Source: Terrabacter tumescens (GTDB lineage Bacteria > Actinomycetota > Actinomycetes > Actinomycetales > Dermatophilaceae). From it: a DNA stretch of 64,000 bases. The notes below the pieces were generated by a model. That model saw only the letters and a list, made by a program, of their open reading frames with translations. It ran no database searches and had not been told where the DNA came from. Positions 36,855-45,498 of this stretch are shown here, piece after piece (position 1 is the stretch's first letter; every line of letters starts with the position of its first letter). The position numbers were made by a program, and so were the translations under genes. The stretch is taken from the NCBI RefSeq assembly GCF_014646815.1, contig NZ_BMNZ01000002.1:561469-625468 (forward strand), given 5' to 3'.

Positions 36855-37403
36855 ATGGCCAAGCGAGTCGCATTCCTCGTCGCGAGCGAGGGCATCGAGC
36901 AGGTCGAGCTGACCGAGCCGTGGAAGGCCGTCACCGACGCCGGGCACGAGGCCGTCGTCGTCAGTCCCGAGTCCGGCGAGGTGCAGATGTTCAACCACCT
37001 CGACAAGGGCGACACGAAGAAGGTCGACGTCACCGTCGCCGACGCGAAGGTCGAGGACTTCGACGCGCTCGTGCTGCCGGGCGGCGTCGCCAACCCCGAT
37101 GCCCTGCGCACGGACGAGGCCGCCGTCGCCCTCGTGCGCGAGTTCGTCGCGTCGGGCCGGCCCGTGGCTGCGATCTGCCACGCACCCTGGACCCTCATCG
37201 AGGCCGACGTCCTCAAGGGCCGTCGGCTCGCCTCGTGGCCCAGCCTGCAGACCGACATCCGCAACGCGGGCGGCGAGTGGGTCGACGAGTCGCTCGTCGT
37301 CGACGGCAACCTCATCACGAGCCGAAACCCCGACGACCTGCCGGACTTCTGCGGCGCCGTCGTCGAGGCGCTCGAGCACGGCGCGGCTGCCAGCCCGGCC
37401 TGA
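36855..37403 (+). CDS. DJ-1/PfpI family protein
   Basis: 182 residues with a strong Shine-Dalgarno (AAAGGAGGG). The fold signature is intact: VAFLVASEGIEQVELTEPW at the start, FDALVLPGGVANPD and the nucleophile elbow AICHAPW with Cys108. Close relatives (YhbO/PfpI group) act as deglycases, glyoxalases or stress chaperones; PfpI proteolysis claims are disputed. The C-terminal ITSRNPDDLPDFC is typical. Start and length (about 180) fit the family. Confidence 0.92.
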   Translation: MAKRVAFLVASEGIEQVELTEPWKAVTDAGHEAVVVSPESGEVQMFNHLDKGDTKKVDVTVADAKVEDFDALVLPGGVANPDALRTDEAAVALVREFVASGRPVAAICHAPWTLIEADVLKGRRLASWPSLQTDIRNAGGEWVDESLVVDGNLITSRNPDDLPDFCGAVVEALEHGAAASPA

Positions 37404-37415
37404 ACCGCTTGTCGC

Positions 37416-39002
37416 TCAGCCGAACCCGTGCCTGGCCAGTGGGTGCAGCAGCTCGCGCTCCTCGTACGCCAGGTGTGACAGCAGGGTGTCGGTGAGCAGG
37501 TCGAGGGCGCGCTGGATCTCCTCCAGCGCGCCCTCGCCCGTCTGCCCGTAGCCGTCGGTGCCGACGAGCCCGACGAGGGCGTCGTCGACCTGTTCGAGCA
37601 CGTCGGCGATGACGTGGTGCTCCTCCTCGAGCCGGTCGATGACGGCCCCGAGGTCGGGCTGGGCGGTGCGGAGGTGGACGAAGATGCTGCGGTCCTCGAG
37701 CGTGTGGTGCCCCGTGACGAGCCGGCAGTACGTCTCGCAGTAGGCGCCGAGCGTCCAGTTGTTCTGCCGCATCGCCATCGTGTTGATGACCGAGCGCGCC
37801 GCGCCCGTCGACAGGGCCCCACGTCGCACCTGGCCGACGATGTCGCGCAGCTGGGCGAGCTCGCCGCGGAGGTGGTCGTGCACGTCGACGAGGTGCTGGG
37901 GCACCGCCTGCTCGGCGGGGGAGTATGCCGCGTCGTCGGGCTTCGCGGTCACCGGACGGTCGTCCTCGCGCCAGGGCAGCGATGCGCTGAGGCGGGTGCC
38001 GTCATCGGGTGTCGGACGGACCGTGAGCGGGGAGCTGTCGACGGGCGCGGGCGAAGCGGCGGCGGGTGGCTCGGCACCGCCGGCACCGCCGGCGCGGCCG
38101 GCGCGTCCGGACCGTTCGGCGTCGACGAGGTCACGCACGGCTGGGGCGACCTCCGCGGCATACCGGCGCAGCACGTCGGGGTCGTCGGTGCCGAGGACGT
38201 AGGTGCTCATCCCATGGGTGAGGGTGAGCTCGGCGAGCTGCTCGGCCCAGTCGTCGGCCGTGCCGCGCAGGAAGCCGCTACCCGTGCCGAACTGGCCGAA
38301 GACGTTGTACATCCGCCGGATCGCCTGCGGCCCGCGTCCGGCCCGGTCGGCCGCCTCGTCGATGACGGCGTTCATCCCGGCGAGGGCGTCGGGGTCGGCG
38401 TAGCCCAGGCTCGGCAGCCAGCCGTCGGCGAGCCGTGCGGTCACGCGCAGCATCCGCGGCTTGTAGGCGCCGAGCCAGATCTCGACCCGGTGCACGGGGA
38501 ACGGCCCGGCGTGCATGCCGGCGACGGCGTAGTGCTCGCCCCGGACGGTCACCGACCGGGCGCCGGGGTCGTCCGGGTCCTGGCCCCAGACACCGCGGAT
38601 GACGCGGATCGCCTCGACGAGCGCGTCGACCGCCTCCTTGGGCGAGCGGCGCTCGCCGCCGGCGGCGACGATGGCGTCCCAGAAGGCCCCGGTCCCCAGC
38701 CCGAGCTCGGCACGGCCGCCGCTGACGATGTCGAGCGTTGCGACCTGCTTGGCCAGGCCCACGGGGGGTCGCAGCGGCAGGTTGGCGACGTTGGCCGCGA
38801 CCCGGATCGCGCTGGTGCGGGCGGCGGCCGCCGTGAGCAGCGTCGAGGTGTCGAGGTGCTTCGCGTTGTAGGGATGGTCCTGGACGGTGAAGAGGTCGAA
38901 CCCCACGACGTCCGCGAGCTGCGCCAGCTCGAGCGTCTCGTGCACTCGTGAGGCGTCGGGGCTCGCGAACACCCCGAACTGCAGCTCGTGCCCGTAGTCC
39001 AT
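37416..39002 (-). CDS. LLM-class oxidoreductase fused to a hemerythrin-like domain
   Basis: 528 residues. Residues 1-300 are a luciferase-like F420/FMN TIM barrel (FGVFASPDASRVHETLELAQ, FDLFTVQDHPYN, SGGRAELGLGTGAFWDAI). A flexible Ala/Gly/Pro linker at about 300-370 leads to a four-helix HHE/hemerythrin-like domain with histidines and acids in iron-ligand spacing (VDVHDHLRGEL, VTGHHTLEDRSIFVHL, EEEHHVIADVLEQ, HLAYEERELLHPL). Such fusions suggest coupling of an oxidoreductase to oxygen, NO or iron sensing; the role is inference. No frameshift is visible, so the fusion is real in this sequence. Confidence 0.88.
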   Translation of the reverse strand: MDYGHELQFGVFASPDASRVHETLELAQLADVVGFDLFTVQDHPYNAKHLDTSTLLTAAAARTSAIRVAANVANLPLRPPVGLAKQVATLDIVSGGRAELGLGTGAFWDAIVAAGGERRSPKEAVDALVEAIRVIRGVWGQDPDDPGARSVTVRGEHYAVAGMHAGPFPVHRVEIWLGAYKPRMLRVTARLADGWLPSLGYADPDALAGMNAVIDEAADRAGRGPQAIRRMYNVFGQFGTGSGFLRGTADDWAEQLAELTLTHGMSTYVLGTDDPDVLRRYAAEVAPAVRDLVDAERSGRAGRAGGAGGAEPPAAASPAPVDSSPLTVRPTPDDGTRLSASLPWREDDRPVTAKPDDAAYSPAEQAVPQHLVDVHDHLRGELAQLRDIVGQVRRGALSTGAARSVINTMAMRQNNWTLGAYCETYCRLVTGHHTLEDRSIFVHLRTAQPDLGAVIDRLEEEHHVIADVLEQVDDALVGLVGTDGYGQTGEGALEEIQRALDLLTDTLLSHLAYEERELLHPLARHGFG

Positions 39003-39030
39003 GCGGTCAGCGTGGCATACGCTCCGGGCC

Positions 39031-40356
39031 ATGAACGGGGACGACGCCGCCGTCGAGGCGCTACGGGCACTGATCCGCATCCCCACGGTCTCCGACTGGG
39101 ACCCCACCAAGGAGGACCGGACGGCGTTCGAGGCGCTCCTCGCCGAACTGCGCGAGCGCTTCCCCCGACTGCACGCCGCGTGCGAGGTCGAGCGGATCAG
39201 CGGCGACGCCCTGCTTGTCCGGTGGCCCGGGCGCACGCGTGAGGCCCCGGTCGTGCTCATGGCGCACCTCGACGTCGTGCCGGTCGACGACCCGTCGGCG
39301 TGGACCCACCCGCCCTTCGCTGCGGAGCTCGCCGACGGGCACGTCTGGGGCCGTGGGGCGCTCGACTGCAAGGGCTCGCTCGTCGCGACCTGCCAGGCGG
39401 TCGAGGAGCTCGTGGCCGACGGGGTGACGCCGGGTCGTGACGTGTGGCTCTCGTTCGGCTGCAACGAGGAGGTGTCGGGTCGCGCCGCCAAGGATGCCGT
39501 CTCGATCCTGCGCGAGCGCGGCGTCGAGCCGTGGTTCGTCATCGACGAGGGCGGCGCCATCGTCCAGGGAGCCCTGCCCGGCGTCGACGCACCGATGGCC
39601 GTCATCGGCGTCTCCGAGAAGGGCACCGTCGACGTCGAGCTCACCGCGCGCGGGGACGGCGGCCACGCCTCCGCGCCCCGCCGGATGGGCGCCACGACCC
39701 GGCTCGCGAGGGCGATCCTGCGCCTCGAGCGCAAGCCCTTCCCGAGCCACCTGCCGGACGCCACCGTCGACATGCTCGAGCGCGCCGGCGCCCACGCGCG
39801 GATGCCGTATGCCGCGGTCTTCGGTCACGCGCGCCGGCTGCGCCCCGTGCTCTCCCGGGTCCTTCCGCGGCTCGGCCACGAGACGGCCGCGCTGACGAGG
39901 ACGACCGTCGCGGTCACCCAGCTCTCGGGGTCGCCGGGGGCGAACGTCATCGCCGCGACGGCCCGGGCCCACGTCAACATGCGCGTCATGGTGGGGGAGA
40001 CGGTCGACGGGGCGATCGAGCGGATCCGCAGCACGGTCAAGGACCCCCACGTGGAGGTGTCGTTGGTCAGCGGCGACGAACCGAGCCCGGTGTCGCCGAC
40101 GGACGACACGGCATACGCCCTCCTCGAGTCGACACTGGCGGACGTGTTTCCGGGGACGGTCGCCGTGCCCTACGTCATGCTCGCGGCCACGGACTCACGG
40201 CACTTCCACCGCGTGTGGCCACGGGTCTACCGCTTCACGCCGTTTCGGATGACCGATGCCCAGCGCGCGTCGATCCACGGCGTCGACGAGCGCATCGGGG
40301 TCGACGACCTGCGGGACGGCGTCACGTGGTACCGCCGTCTCATCGAACAGCTCTGA
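39031..40356 (+). CDS. M20-family metallopeptidase/carboxypeptidase
   Basis: 441 residues. Zinc motifs of peptidase family M20 are clear: VLMAHLDVVPVDD (His and Asp), WGRGALDCKGSL (bridging Asp), FGCNEEVSG (catalytic Glu-Glu) and DEGGA; a dimerisation domain follows (GGHASAPRRMGATTRLA). Members hydrolyse dipeptides or N-acyl amino acids in the cytoplasm; the C-terminal pattern resembles carboxypeptidase S/PM20D1. It diverges from the LLM-hemerythrin gene across 28 bases containing a CATAC word. Confidence 0.9.
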   Translation: MNGDDAAVEALRALIRIPTVSDWDPTKEDRTAFEALLAELRERFPRLHAACEVERISGDALLVRWPGRTREAPVVLMAHLDVVPVDDPSAWTHPPFAAELADGHVWGRGALDCKGSLVATCQAVEELVADGVTPGRDVWLSFGCNEEVSGRAAKDAVSILRERGVEPWFVIDEGGAIVQGALPGVDAPMAVIGVSEKGTVDVELTARGDGGHASAPRRMGATTRLARAILRLERKPFPSHLPDATVDMLERAGAHARMPYAAVFGHARRLRPVLSRVLPRLGHETAALTRTTVAVTQLSGSPGANVIAATARAHVNMRVMVGETVDGAIERIRSTVKDPHVEVSLVSGDEPSPVSPTDDTAYALLESTLADVFPGTVAVPYVMLAATDSRHFHRVWPRVYRFTPFRMTDAQRASIHGVDERIGVDDLRDGVTWYRRLIEQL

Positions 40357-40389
40357 CACCCAGCACCACTCCGCGAGAACAGGATCCGC

Positions 40390-41844
40390 ATGTCAGACAG
40401 CACGGCCGTCTCCGACGCCGCCCGGGCCGTGGCCCGCAGCCCGATCACCAAGGTCGTCGGCTTCCTCATCTGCGTCGAGCTCGCGAGCGGGGTGCTGCAG
40501 GGCTACTACACGCCGATCTTCACCGACATCGCGCGGCACCTGTCGATCAAGGACGCCGACGTCAACTGGTTCGAGGCCGCGCAGCTCATCGTGTCGGCGC
40601 TCGTCGTGCCGCTGCTCGCGCGCCTCGGTGACCTCATCGGCCACCGCAAGGTGCTGCTCCTCTCGACGGTCGTCACGGCGCTCGCGTCATGGGGTGTGGC
40701 CTTCGCGCCGAGCTTCGGGCTCTTCCTCGTGGCGTGGGCGGTCCAGGGCTTCTACGTCGTGTGGCTGCCGATGGAGGTGGCGATCATCCACCGCCGGACC
40801 GGCGGAGCGGAACGGCGCGTGCGCGGGGCGGCTGGCCTGCTCGTCGCGGGGCTCGAGCTGGGCGTCATCGCGGGAGCCCTGACGAGCGGTGCGCTCGCCG
40901 AGTCGCTCGGCATGACAGCGCTGCTCGCGCTGCCGGCGGTCGTCGTGACGCTCGCCCTCGTCGCGATCTGGTTCGGGATCGAGGAGTCGCCGGTACTTGC
41001 CCACGGGTCCATCGACTGGCGCGGCTTCTGGCTCGTCACGGCCGCGCTCGGCCTCGTCATGGGTGGACTCGTCATGCTGCGCGTCCTCGGCCCGGGCAGC
41101 CCGTGGCCGTGGGTGCTCGTCGTGGCCGGCCTCGCGGCGTTCGTGCCGTTCGCGCGGGTCGAGCTCGCCCACCCGGAGCCGCTCGTCGACCTCCGGATCC
41201 TCGGCGCCCGCGGCCAGTGGCCCGTGCAGGCGACGGCGTTCCTCTTCGGCGTCTCGGTGCTCGGCGCCCAGATCCCGCTGTCGACGTTCGCGCGCACCGA
41301 CCCGGCCGTCACGGGCTACGGCCTCGGGGCCTCCGCCGGCAAGGTCTCGATCATCATCGGCGGCTACGTGCTCTCGCTCGCCGTCGGGGCGCTGCTGCTC
41401 CACCTGCTCGCCCATCGCACCGGCACGCGGGTGGCGATGGTCGTGGCGGCGGTGCTCGTCGCCGTCGGCTACCTGCTCTTCCTGCCGTTCCACGACACGC
41501 TCGCCCAGACGATGACGAACATGGTCATCGCCGGTCTGGGCTCGGGCGCGCTCGTGGCGGGTCTGCCGACCGCGGCGGCGGCCCAGGCGCCCCCGACCCA
41601 CACCGGCCTGACGACGGGGATGACCAACACGACCAAGACCATCGGCGGCGCCTTCGCCTCGAGCGTCTTCGCCATCGCGCTCGCCTCGACCGGGACGGTG
41701 GACGCCGAGGCCACGGCTCACGCGTCGTTGTCCGGCTACCTCACCGTGTGGGCGATCTGCGGCGTCACTGCGCTGGTGGCTGCGGCCTTCCTCGCCGTCG
41801 TCCGGGCCTCGACCCCAGCCGAAGCGCCCCTTCTGGTGGTGTGA
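40390..41844 (+). CDS. MFS transporter
   Basis: 484 residues with about 12-14 hydrophobic helices. Motif A reads LARLGDLIGHRKVLLLS; the first helix has ELASGVLQGYYTPIFTDIARHL. It most resembles DHA-type efflux proteins of actinobacteria; substrate unknown. It follows the M20 peptidase by 33 bases on the same strand and could be cotranscribed, perhaps exporting or importing the peptide products. Confidence 0.85.
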   Translation: MSDSTAVSDAARAVARSPITKVVGFLICVELASGVLQGYYTPIFTDIARHLSIKDADVNWFEAAQLIVSALVVPLLARLGDLIGHRKVLLLSTVVTALASWGVAFAPSFGLFLVAWAVQGFYVVWLPMEVAIIHRRTGGAERRVRGAAGLLVAGLELGVIAGALTSGALAESLGMTALLALPAVVVTLALVAIWFGIEESPVLAHGSIDWRGFWLVTAALGLVMGGLVMLRVLGPGSPWPWVLVVAGLAAFVPFARVELAHPEPLVDLRILGARGQWPVQATAFLFGVSVLGAQIPLSTFARTDPAVTGYGLGASAGKVSIIIGGYVLSLAVGALLLHLLAHRTGTRVAMVVAAVLVAVGYLLFLPFHDTLAQTMTNMVIAGLGSGALVAGLPTAAAAQAPPTHTGLTTGMTNTTKTIGGAFASSVFAIALASTGTVDAEATAHASLSGYLTVWAICGVTALVAAAFLAVVRASTPAEAPLLVV

Positions 41845-41851
41845 TGGATCC

Positions 41852-42202
41852 ATGCAGCTGCCGAAGCACACCGACGAGGCCAAGGAGCACTTCCGCTCGC
41901 TCGTGACGCCCGGCCCCGGGGTCGAGGTCAAGCCGATGTTCGGCAGCCTCGGCGCCTTCGTCAACGGCAACATGTTCGCTGGGCTCTTCGGCCCCAACGT
42001 CGGCGTCAAGCTTGACGAGGCCGGGCTCGAGGAGCTGCGGGCGGTGCCGGGGAGCGGCCCCTTCGGGCCGGAGGGGCGACCGATGGGTGGCTACCTGTCG
42101 CTGCCGTCCGACCTCGACGACGCCGAGCAGTCCGCATGGCTCGACCGCGCCCGCGACCACGTCGCGACCCTGCCCCCCAAGGTCAAGAAGCCGAAGCGGT
42201 AG
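41852..42202 (+). CDS. TfoX N-terminal domain protein
   Basis: 116 residues, 7 bases after the MFS stop. TfoX_N features: VEVKPMFGSLGAFVNGNMFAGLF, VGVKLDEAGLEEL and GRPMGGYLSLP. In gamma-proteobacteria TfoX/Sxy activates competence, but stand-alone N-domains in actinobacteria have unknown roles. No com genes are nearby, so a competence role is not supported here. Confidence 0.88.
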   Translation: MQLPKHTDEAKEHFRSLVTPGPGVEVKPMFGSLGAFVNGNMFAGLFGPNVGVKLDEAGLEELRAVPGSGPFGPEGRPMGGYLSLPSDLDDAEQSAWLDRARDHVATLPPKVKKPKR

Positions 42203-42238
42203 GGGCGGGCTTTCGTCGGTCTCGCCGGGCCGGGCGGG

Positions 42239-43687
42239 TCAGGCCTGGACGCCTCGAGCCGTGCCGAGGTGCGCCCGGTCGGCGGCCGACCTGCCGTGGT
42301 GCCAGCCCTCTGCGTCGCGCGCCGCGCTGACCCTCGTCTGACGGACCTCCGGGAACCAGGAGTCCAGCTGCTCGTCGACCTCCTCCGCGCGGGCGGCGAG
42401 CAGCGGCACCAGCTCACGACCGTGGGTGCTCTCCGCCACGGCGGCCTCCTCCTCCTGGGCGGTCGCCTCGTGCAGCCGCTCACCGATGCGGTCGGCGAAC
42501 GCGGAGAGGAAGGACTGCCGGAACGACCGGGTGCGGCTGCCGCCGTGCTGGTCGCTGCGCGAGCCCGCCGCGGCCAGCGTGCGCGTCGCCTGGACGAGCA
42601 GCGAGGTGAAGAGCAGCTCGACCGCTTCGAGGTCGGCCTCGAAGCCGACGACGGTGGCGAAGCCCAGCTCGCGCGACCACACCATCCGGCACCGGTTGGC
42701 CGACGCGACGGCCTGCAGCAGGACGGCCTTGGGTCCCTCGTAGGGGTTGTCGACGCCGATGCGCCGCCCTTGGGGACCCGTCCCGCCATGGCCGTCTCGG
42801 GAGTCGCGGGACAGCAGGGCGGCATCGATGCTGTGTCGCGCCATAAGCGCCTGGGCTCCTGCCGTGAAGGTCTCGGCCTCGGCCTCGAAGGTCGTCGACT
42901 CGGCCTTGGCGAGCAGCATGCGCACGCGGCTGAGGATGCGCTCGTCGGCGGGCGTTGCCGGATCGGCGCCTCCGGTCTGCGACGTGCCTGCCTCGGGGAG
43001 AGCCTGACCCGGCAGCGGCGTCAGCACCTCGAGCCGAGGCAGTCGGGCCAGCAGGTGGAGGACGATGACCGACCGCGACACGAGCGTGAACCAGTCCGTG
43101 CCGGCGGCGCGCAACGCCTCCATCCAGGTGACCGAGCGCGGGCGGGGCGAGCCGCCGCCGAGCTCGCGCAGCTGGGCGACCCAGAGCCGGTCGATCGTCG
43201 CCGGTGCGTACTGGCCGAGCTCGTCGGTCATGACGTGCACGGCGATCTGTTGCTCCGGTGGGCCGAGACGCCGACCGACGATGCGGTGGATGTCGGCGGG
43301 CTGCCAGCCGAGCTCCCAGGCGTGCGTGGCCGCGCGGGTCATAGCGTCGAGCAGGGACAGCACGGCGACGCGGTGCGTGCTCGGCGAGGCGCACATCGCT
43401 GCGACGCCTGCGACGACGTCGTCGAGCGAGTGCGCATCTGCCCGGTCGAGGGCCGCGAAGGCCTGACCCAGCAGGTCACGCAGGACCACGCGCGCCTGCT
43501 CGTCGGCCGGCAGGCCATGGTTCGTCGTGGCATCCGGTGCGTCTTGCGCGGATGCGGCGGCCGCACCTCCGAACGGCCGCGCGGTGCGGCCCTGACGGGC
43601 GCTTCCCTGACGCGCACTGCCGGGAGCGCCGGCTGCTCCCGGTGTGCCGTGCGCACCCCGCCGCCGGCTGCGACTCGCCTTGCCCAT
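42239..43687 (-). CDS. DUF2786 domain protein
   Basis: 482 residues from ATG 43687, preceded by CGAGGAGG. The N-terminus is basic and disordered (MGKASRSRRRGAHG). The DUF2786 core is around residues 240-300: ILSRVRMLLAKAESTTFEAEAETFTAGAQALMARHSID, here cited in pieces, followed by RCRMVWSRELGFATVVGFEADLEAVELLFTSLL. The family is common in actinobacteria and phage-related regions; function is unknown, and no catalytic motif is evident. It lies next to the 548-base gene-free gap. Confidence 0.8.
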   Translation of the reverse strand: MGKASRSRRRGAHGTPGAAGAPGSARQGSARQGRTARPFGGAAAASAQDAPDATTNHGLPADEQARVVLRDLLGQAFAALDRADAHSLDDVVAGVAAMCASPSTHRVAVLSLLDAMTRAATHAWELGWQPADIHRIVGRRLGPPEQQIAVHVMTDELGQYAPATIDRLWVAQLRELGGGSPRPRSVTWMEALRAAGTDWFTLVSRSVIVLHLLARLPRLEVLTPLPGQALPEAGTSQTGGADPATPADERILSRVRMLLAKAESTTFEAEAETFTAGAQALMARHSIDAALLSRDSRDGHGGTGPQGRRIGVDNPYEGPKAVLLQAVASANRCRMVWSRELGFATVVGFEADLEAVELLFTSLLVQATRTLAAAGSRSDQHGGSRTRSFRQSFLSAFADRIGERLHEATAQEEEAAVAESTHGRELVPLLAARAEEVDEQLDSWFPEVRQTRVSAARDAEGWHHGRSAADRAHLGTARGVQA

Positions 43688-44235
43688 GTGACCTCCTCGC
43701 GATGTCGTCCTCATGCTGTCATCTGGCCCACCGGTGGTCCGCACCGCAGGCAGGTGCCTGTGGACGACAGGGCGACCGCGCGGAGGGGTGTGGACGGCTT
43801 CCGTCACGGCGGCCGCGACGGTGGGCGTGCCGGGGTGGCTGACGCGAGGGCAGGCAAAACCATTGGCGCCCAGTCCTGCCGGCGCGTCATCCTTGGACCG
43901 CACGGGGCGGGCAAGCAGCCGAGGTGGCGTGCCACCGGAGGTCCTGTGTGTCGGACCCGCCCTCGGATGCAGCGCTCTGTCCAAGCGCCCACTCCAGGTA
44001 ACGGTGCCCAGCACCAGAGGTTCAAATCCTCAGGGTGTCGTCGACCGTGTCCCGACGGGTGTCGCCCTGCGGGCCGGGACTCGAGCCCGGTCCCCGCGGC
44101 ACGCGCTGCACGGCCGGCGGCACCCGCTCGCGTCTGCGTCATCGTTCCCCACTGCTGCCCTGCCCGACGAAGTCTGGGAACGAGGCCTGTCCCACGAAGC
44201 CTGTCCCACCGAACGACCTGAAGGAGGTCGCCCGA
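43688..44235. other. 548-base gene-free gap with tRNA T-arm-like sequences
   Basis: No open frame here looks coding. At 44016-44032 AGAGG-TTCAAAT-CCTCA has a consensus-like tRNA T-loop with a 4-bp stem, and 44083-44099 on the minus strand reads CCGGG-CTCGAGT-CCCGG, a perfect 5-bp stem with a T-loop-like 7-base loop. Neither has a full cloverleaf around it. The sequence ends with the ribosome-binding site AAGGAGG of the SPFH gene. Confidence 0.5.
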
Positions 44236-44952
44236 ATGTCCCTGATCCGCTTCACGATCCAGCCGCGCCACTGCGCGCTGCGCTACCGCCACGGCGTCCT
44301 CGAGCAGGTCCTTCCGGCCGGTCGGCACCGTCGTCGTGCCGGGCAGCGGCTCGTGGTCCTCGACCTGCGCGAGCGCCTGACCCAGGTCTCGCCCCAGGAG
44401 GTCCTGACCTCCGACGGTGTCTCGGTCCGTGTGTCCGCCGTCGTGCGCTGGGCAGTGGCCGACCCGGTGGCATTCGTGGAGGTCTCCGAGGAGCCGGCCG
44501 CGACGGTCTACCTCGCGGCCCAGGTCGCCCTCCGTGACGCGCTGGCGACGCTGACGGCCGAGGAGCTCGTCGGTCGCGGTGCAGCCCTGCCGACGGAGCG
44601 CATCACCGCCGCCACGGCGGAGGTCGCGCGACGGGTCGGCGCCGACGTGATCGAGGTCGTCGTCAAGGACGTGATCGTGCCGGTGGAGCTGCGGTCTGCA
44701 GCGGCCGAGCTGGCCACGGCCCGGCGTCGTGGTGAGGCGCAGCTCGAGGCGGCCCGTGCCGAGACGGCCGCCCTGCGCTCGCTCGCGAACGGCGCCAAGC
44801 TGCTCGATGCGCACCCTGCGCTCGCCCGGCTGCGACTGGTGCAGGCCGCGCCCCCCGGCACGCGCATCGTCCTCGCGGTGTCGGAAGCGGTGCCCGGTGC
44901 GGTGTCCGACGCGGTGGTCGTCGACGCGGTCCAGGACCGGCCGACCGACTAG
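44236..44952 (+). CDS. SPFH/Band 7 (slipin-like) protein without N-terminal membrane helix
   Basis: 238 residues from ATG 44236. The SPFH core is visible: LPAGRHRRRAGQRLVVLDLRERLTQVSPQEVLTSDGVSVRVSAVVRWAVADPVAF, cited here as the strand LTSDGVSVRVSAVVRW and the following helix; then YLAAQVALRDALATLTAEELV and an Ala/Glu coiled coil (ARRRGEAQLEAARAETAAL). Slipins normally have an N-terminal hydrophobic hairpin anchoring them to lipid microdomains; none is seen, so membrane attachment is unclear. No NfeD partner is adjacent. Confidence 0.85.
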   Translation: MSLIRFTIQPRHCALRYRHGVLEQVLPAGRHRRRAGQRLVVLDLRERLTQVSPQEVLTSDGVSVRVSAVVRWAVADPVAFVEVSEEPAATVYLAAQVALRDALATLTAEELVGRGAALPTERITAATAEVARRVGADVIEVVVKDVIVPVELRSAAAELATARRRGEAQLEAARAETAALRSLANGAKLLDAHPALARLRLVQAAPPGTRIVLAVSEAVPGAVSDAVVVDAVQDRPTD

Positions 44953-44988
44953 CGCCCGACAAGCGCGCCGACGGTCGCCGGCGTGTCT

Positions 44989-45022
44989 GCCTTCTGGGCC
45001 CGAACGCCCGGGCTCAGAAGGC
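44989..45022. terminator. Bidirectional hairpin terminator
   Basis: 44989-45002 pairs with 45009-45022 over 14 positions with one G-U and a 6-base loop, between the SPFH stop and the convergent DUF1348 gene, whose stop codon it includes. Confidence 0.7.
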
Positions 45023-45454
45023 GGGCAGCTCGCCCTCGCCCGGGGTGACGCGTCGCTCGGACTCCTCGATGGCCACGTCGTTGATGCTCGCCTCGCGGCG
45101 GCGCATGTAGCCGAGGTCGTCGAACTCCCAGAGCTCGTTGCCGTAGGACCGCCACCACTGCCCGGAGGCGTCGCGCGACTCGTACTGGAAGCGGACGGCG
45201 ATGCGGTTGTCGGAGAAGGCCCACAGGTTCTTGCGCAGGCGGTAGTCCAGCTCGCGCTCCCACTTGCGGGTCAGGAACGCGACGACCGCGGCCCGCCCGA
45301 CGACGTGCTCGCCCCGGTTGCGCCACTCGGTGTCCTCCGAGTACGCCCCGGCGACGCGCTCCGGGTCGCGGGTGTTCCAGGCGTCCTCGGCTGCCTGCAC
45401 CTTGCGGCGCGCGGACTCCTCGGTGAACGGCGGGAGGGGAGGTCGTGGATCCAT
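45014..45454 (-). CDS. DUF1348 (SnoaL-like, NTF2-superfamily) protein
   Basis: 146 residues. DUF1348 is recognised by [28 protein letters not shown] and [22 protein letters not shown], then [22 protein letters not shown] and [22 protein letters not shown]. The NTF2-like alpha/beta cone usually binds small molecules or acts as an isomerase or cyclase; the substrate is unknown. Length and start match the family. Confidence 0.9.
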   Translation of the reverse strand: MDPRPPLPPFTEESARRKVQAAEDAWNTRDPERVAGAYSEDTEWRNRGEHVVGRAAVVAFLTRKWERELDYRLRKNLWAFSDNRIAVRFQYESRDASGQWWRSYGNELWEFDDLGYMRRREASINDVAIEESERRVTPGEGELPAF

Positions 45455-45498
45455 CGTCGGCTCCTCGGGGCGCTGCGGCAGTCAGCTCAGAGTACGGC

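Noticed and set aside
41852-42202. A competence regulator (TfoX)
   Set aside because: Only the N-domain is present and no com or pil genes are nearby.
43981-44045. A functional tRNA gene
   Set aside because: Only a T-loop-like element is good; there is no acceptor stem of 7 bp and no anticodon arm fits between D- and T-like parts.
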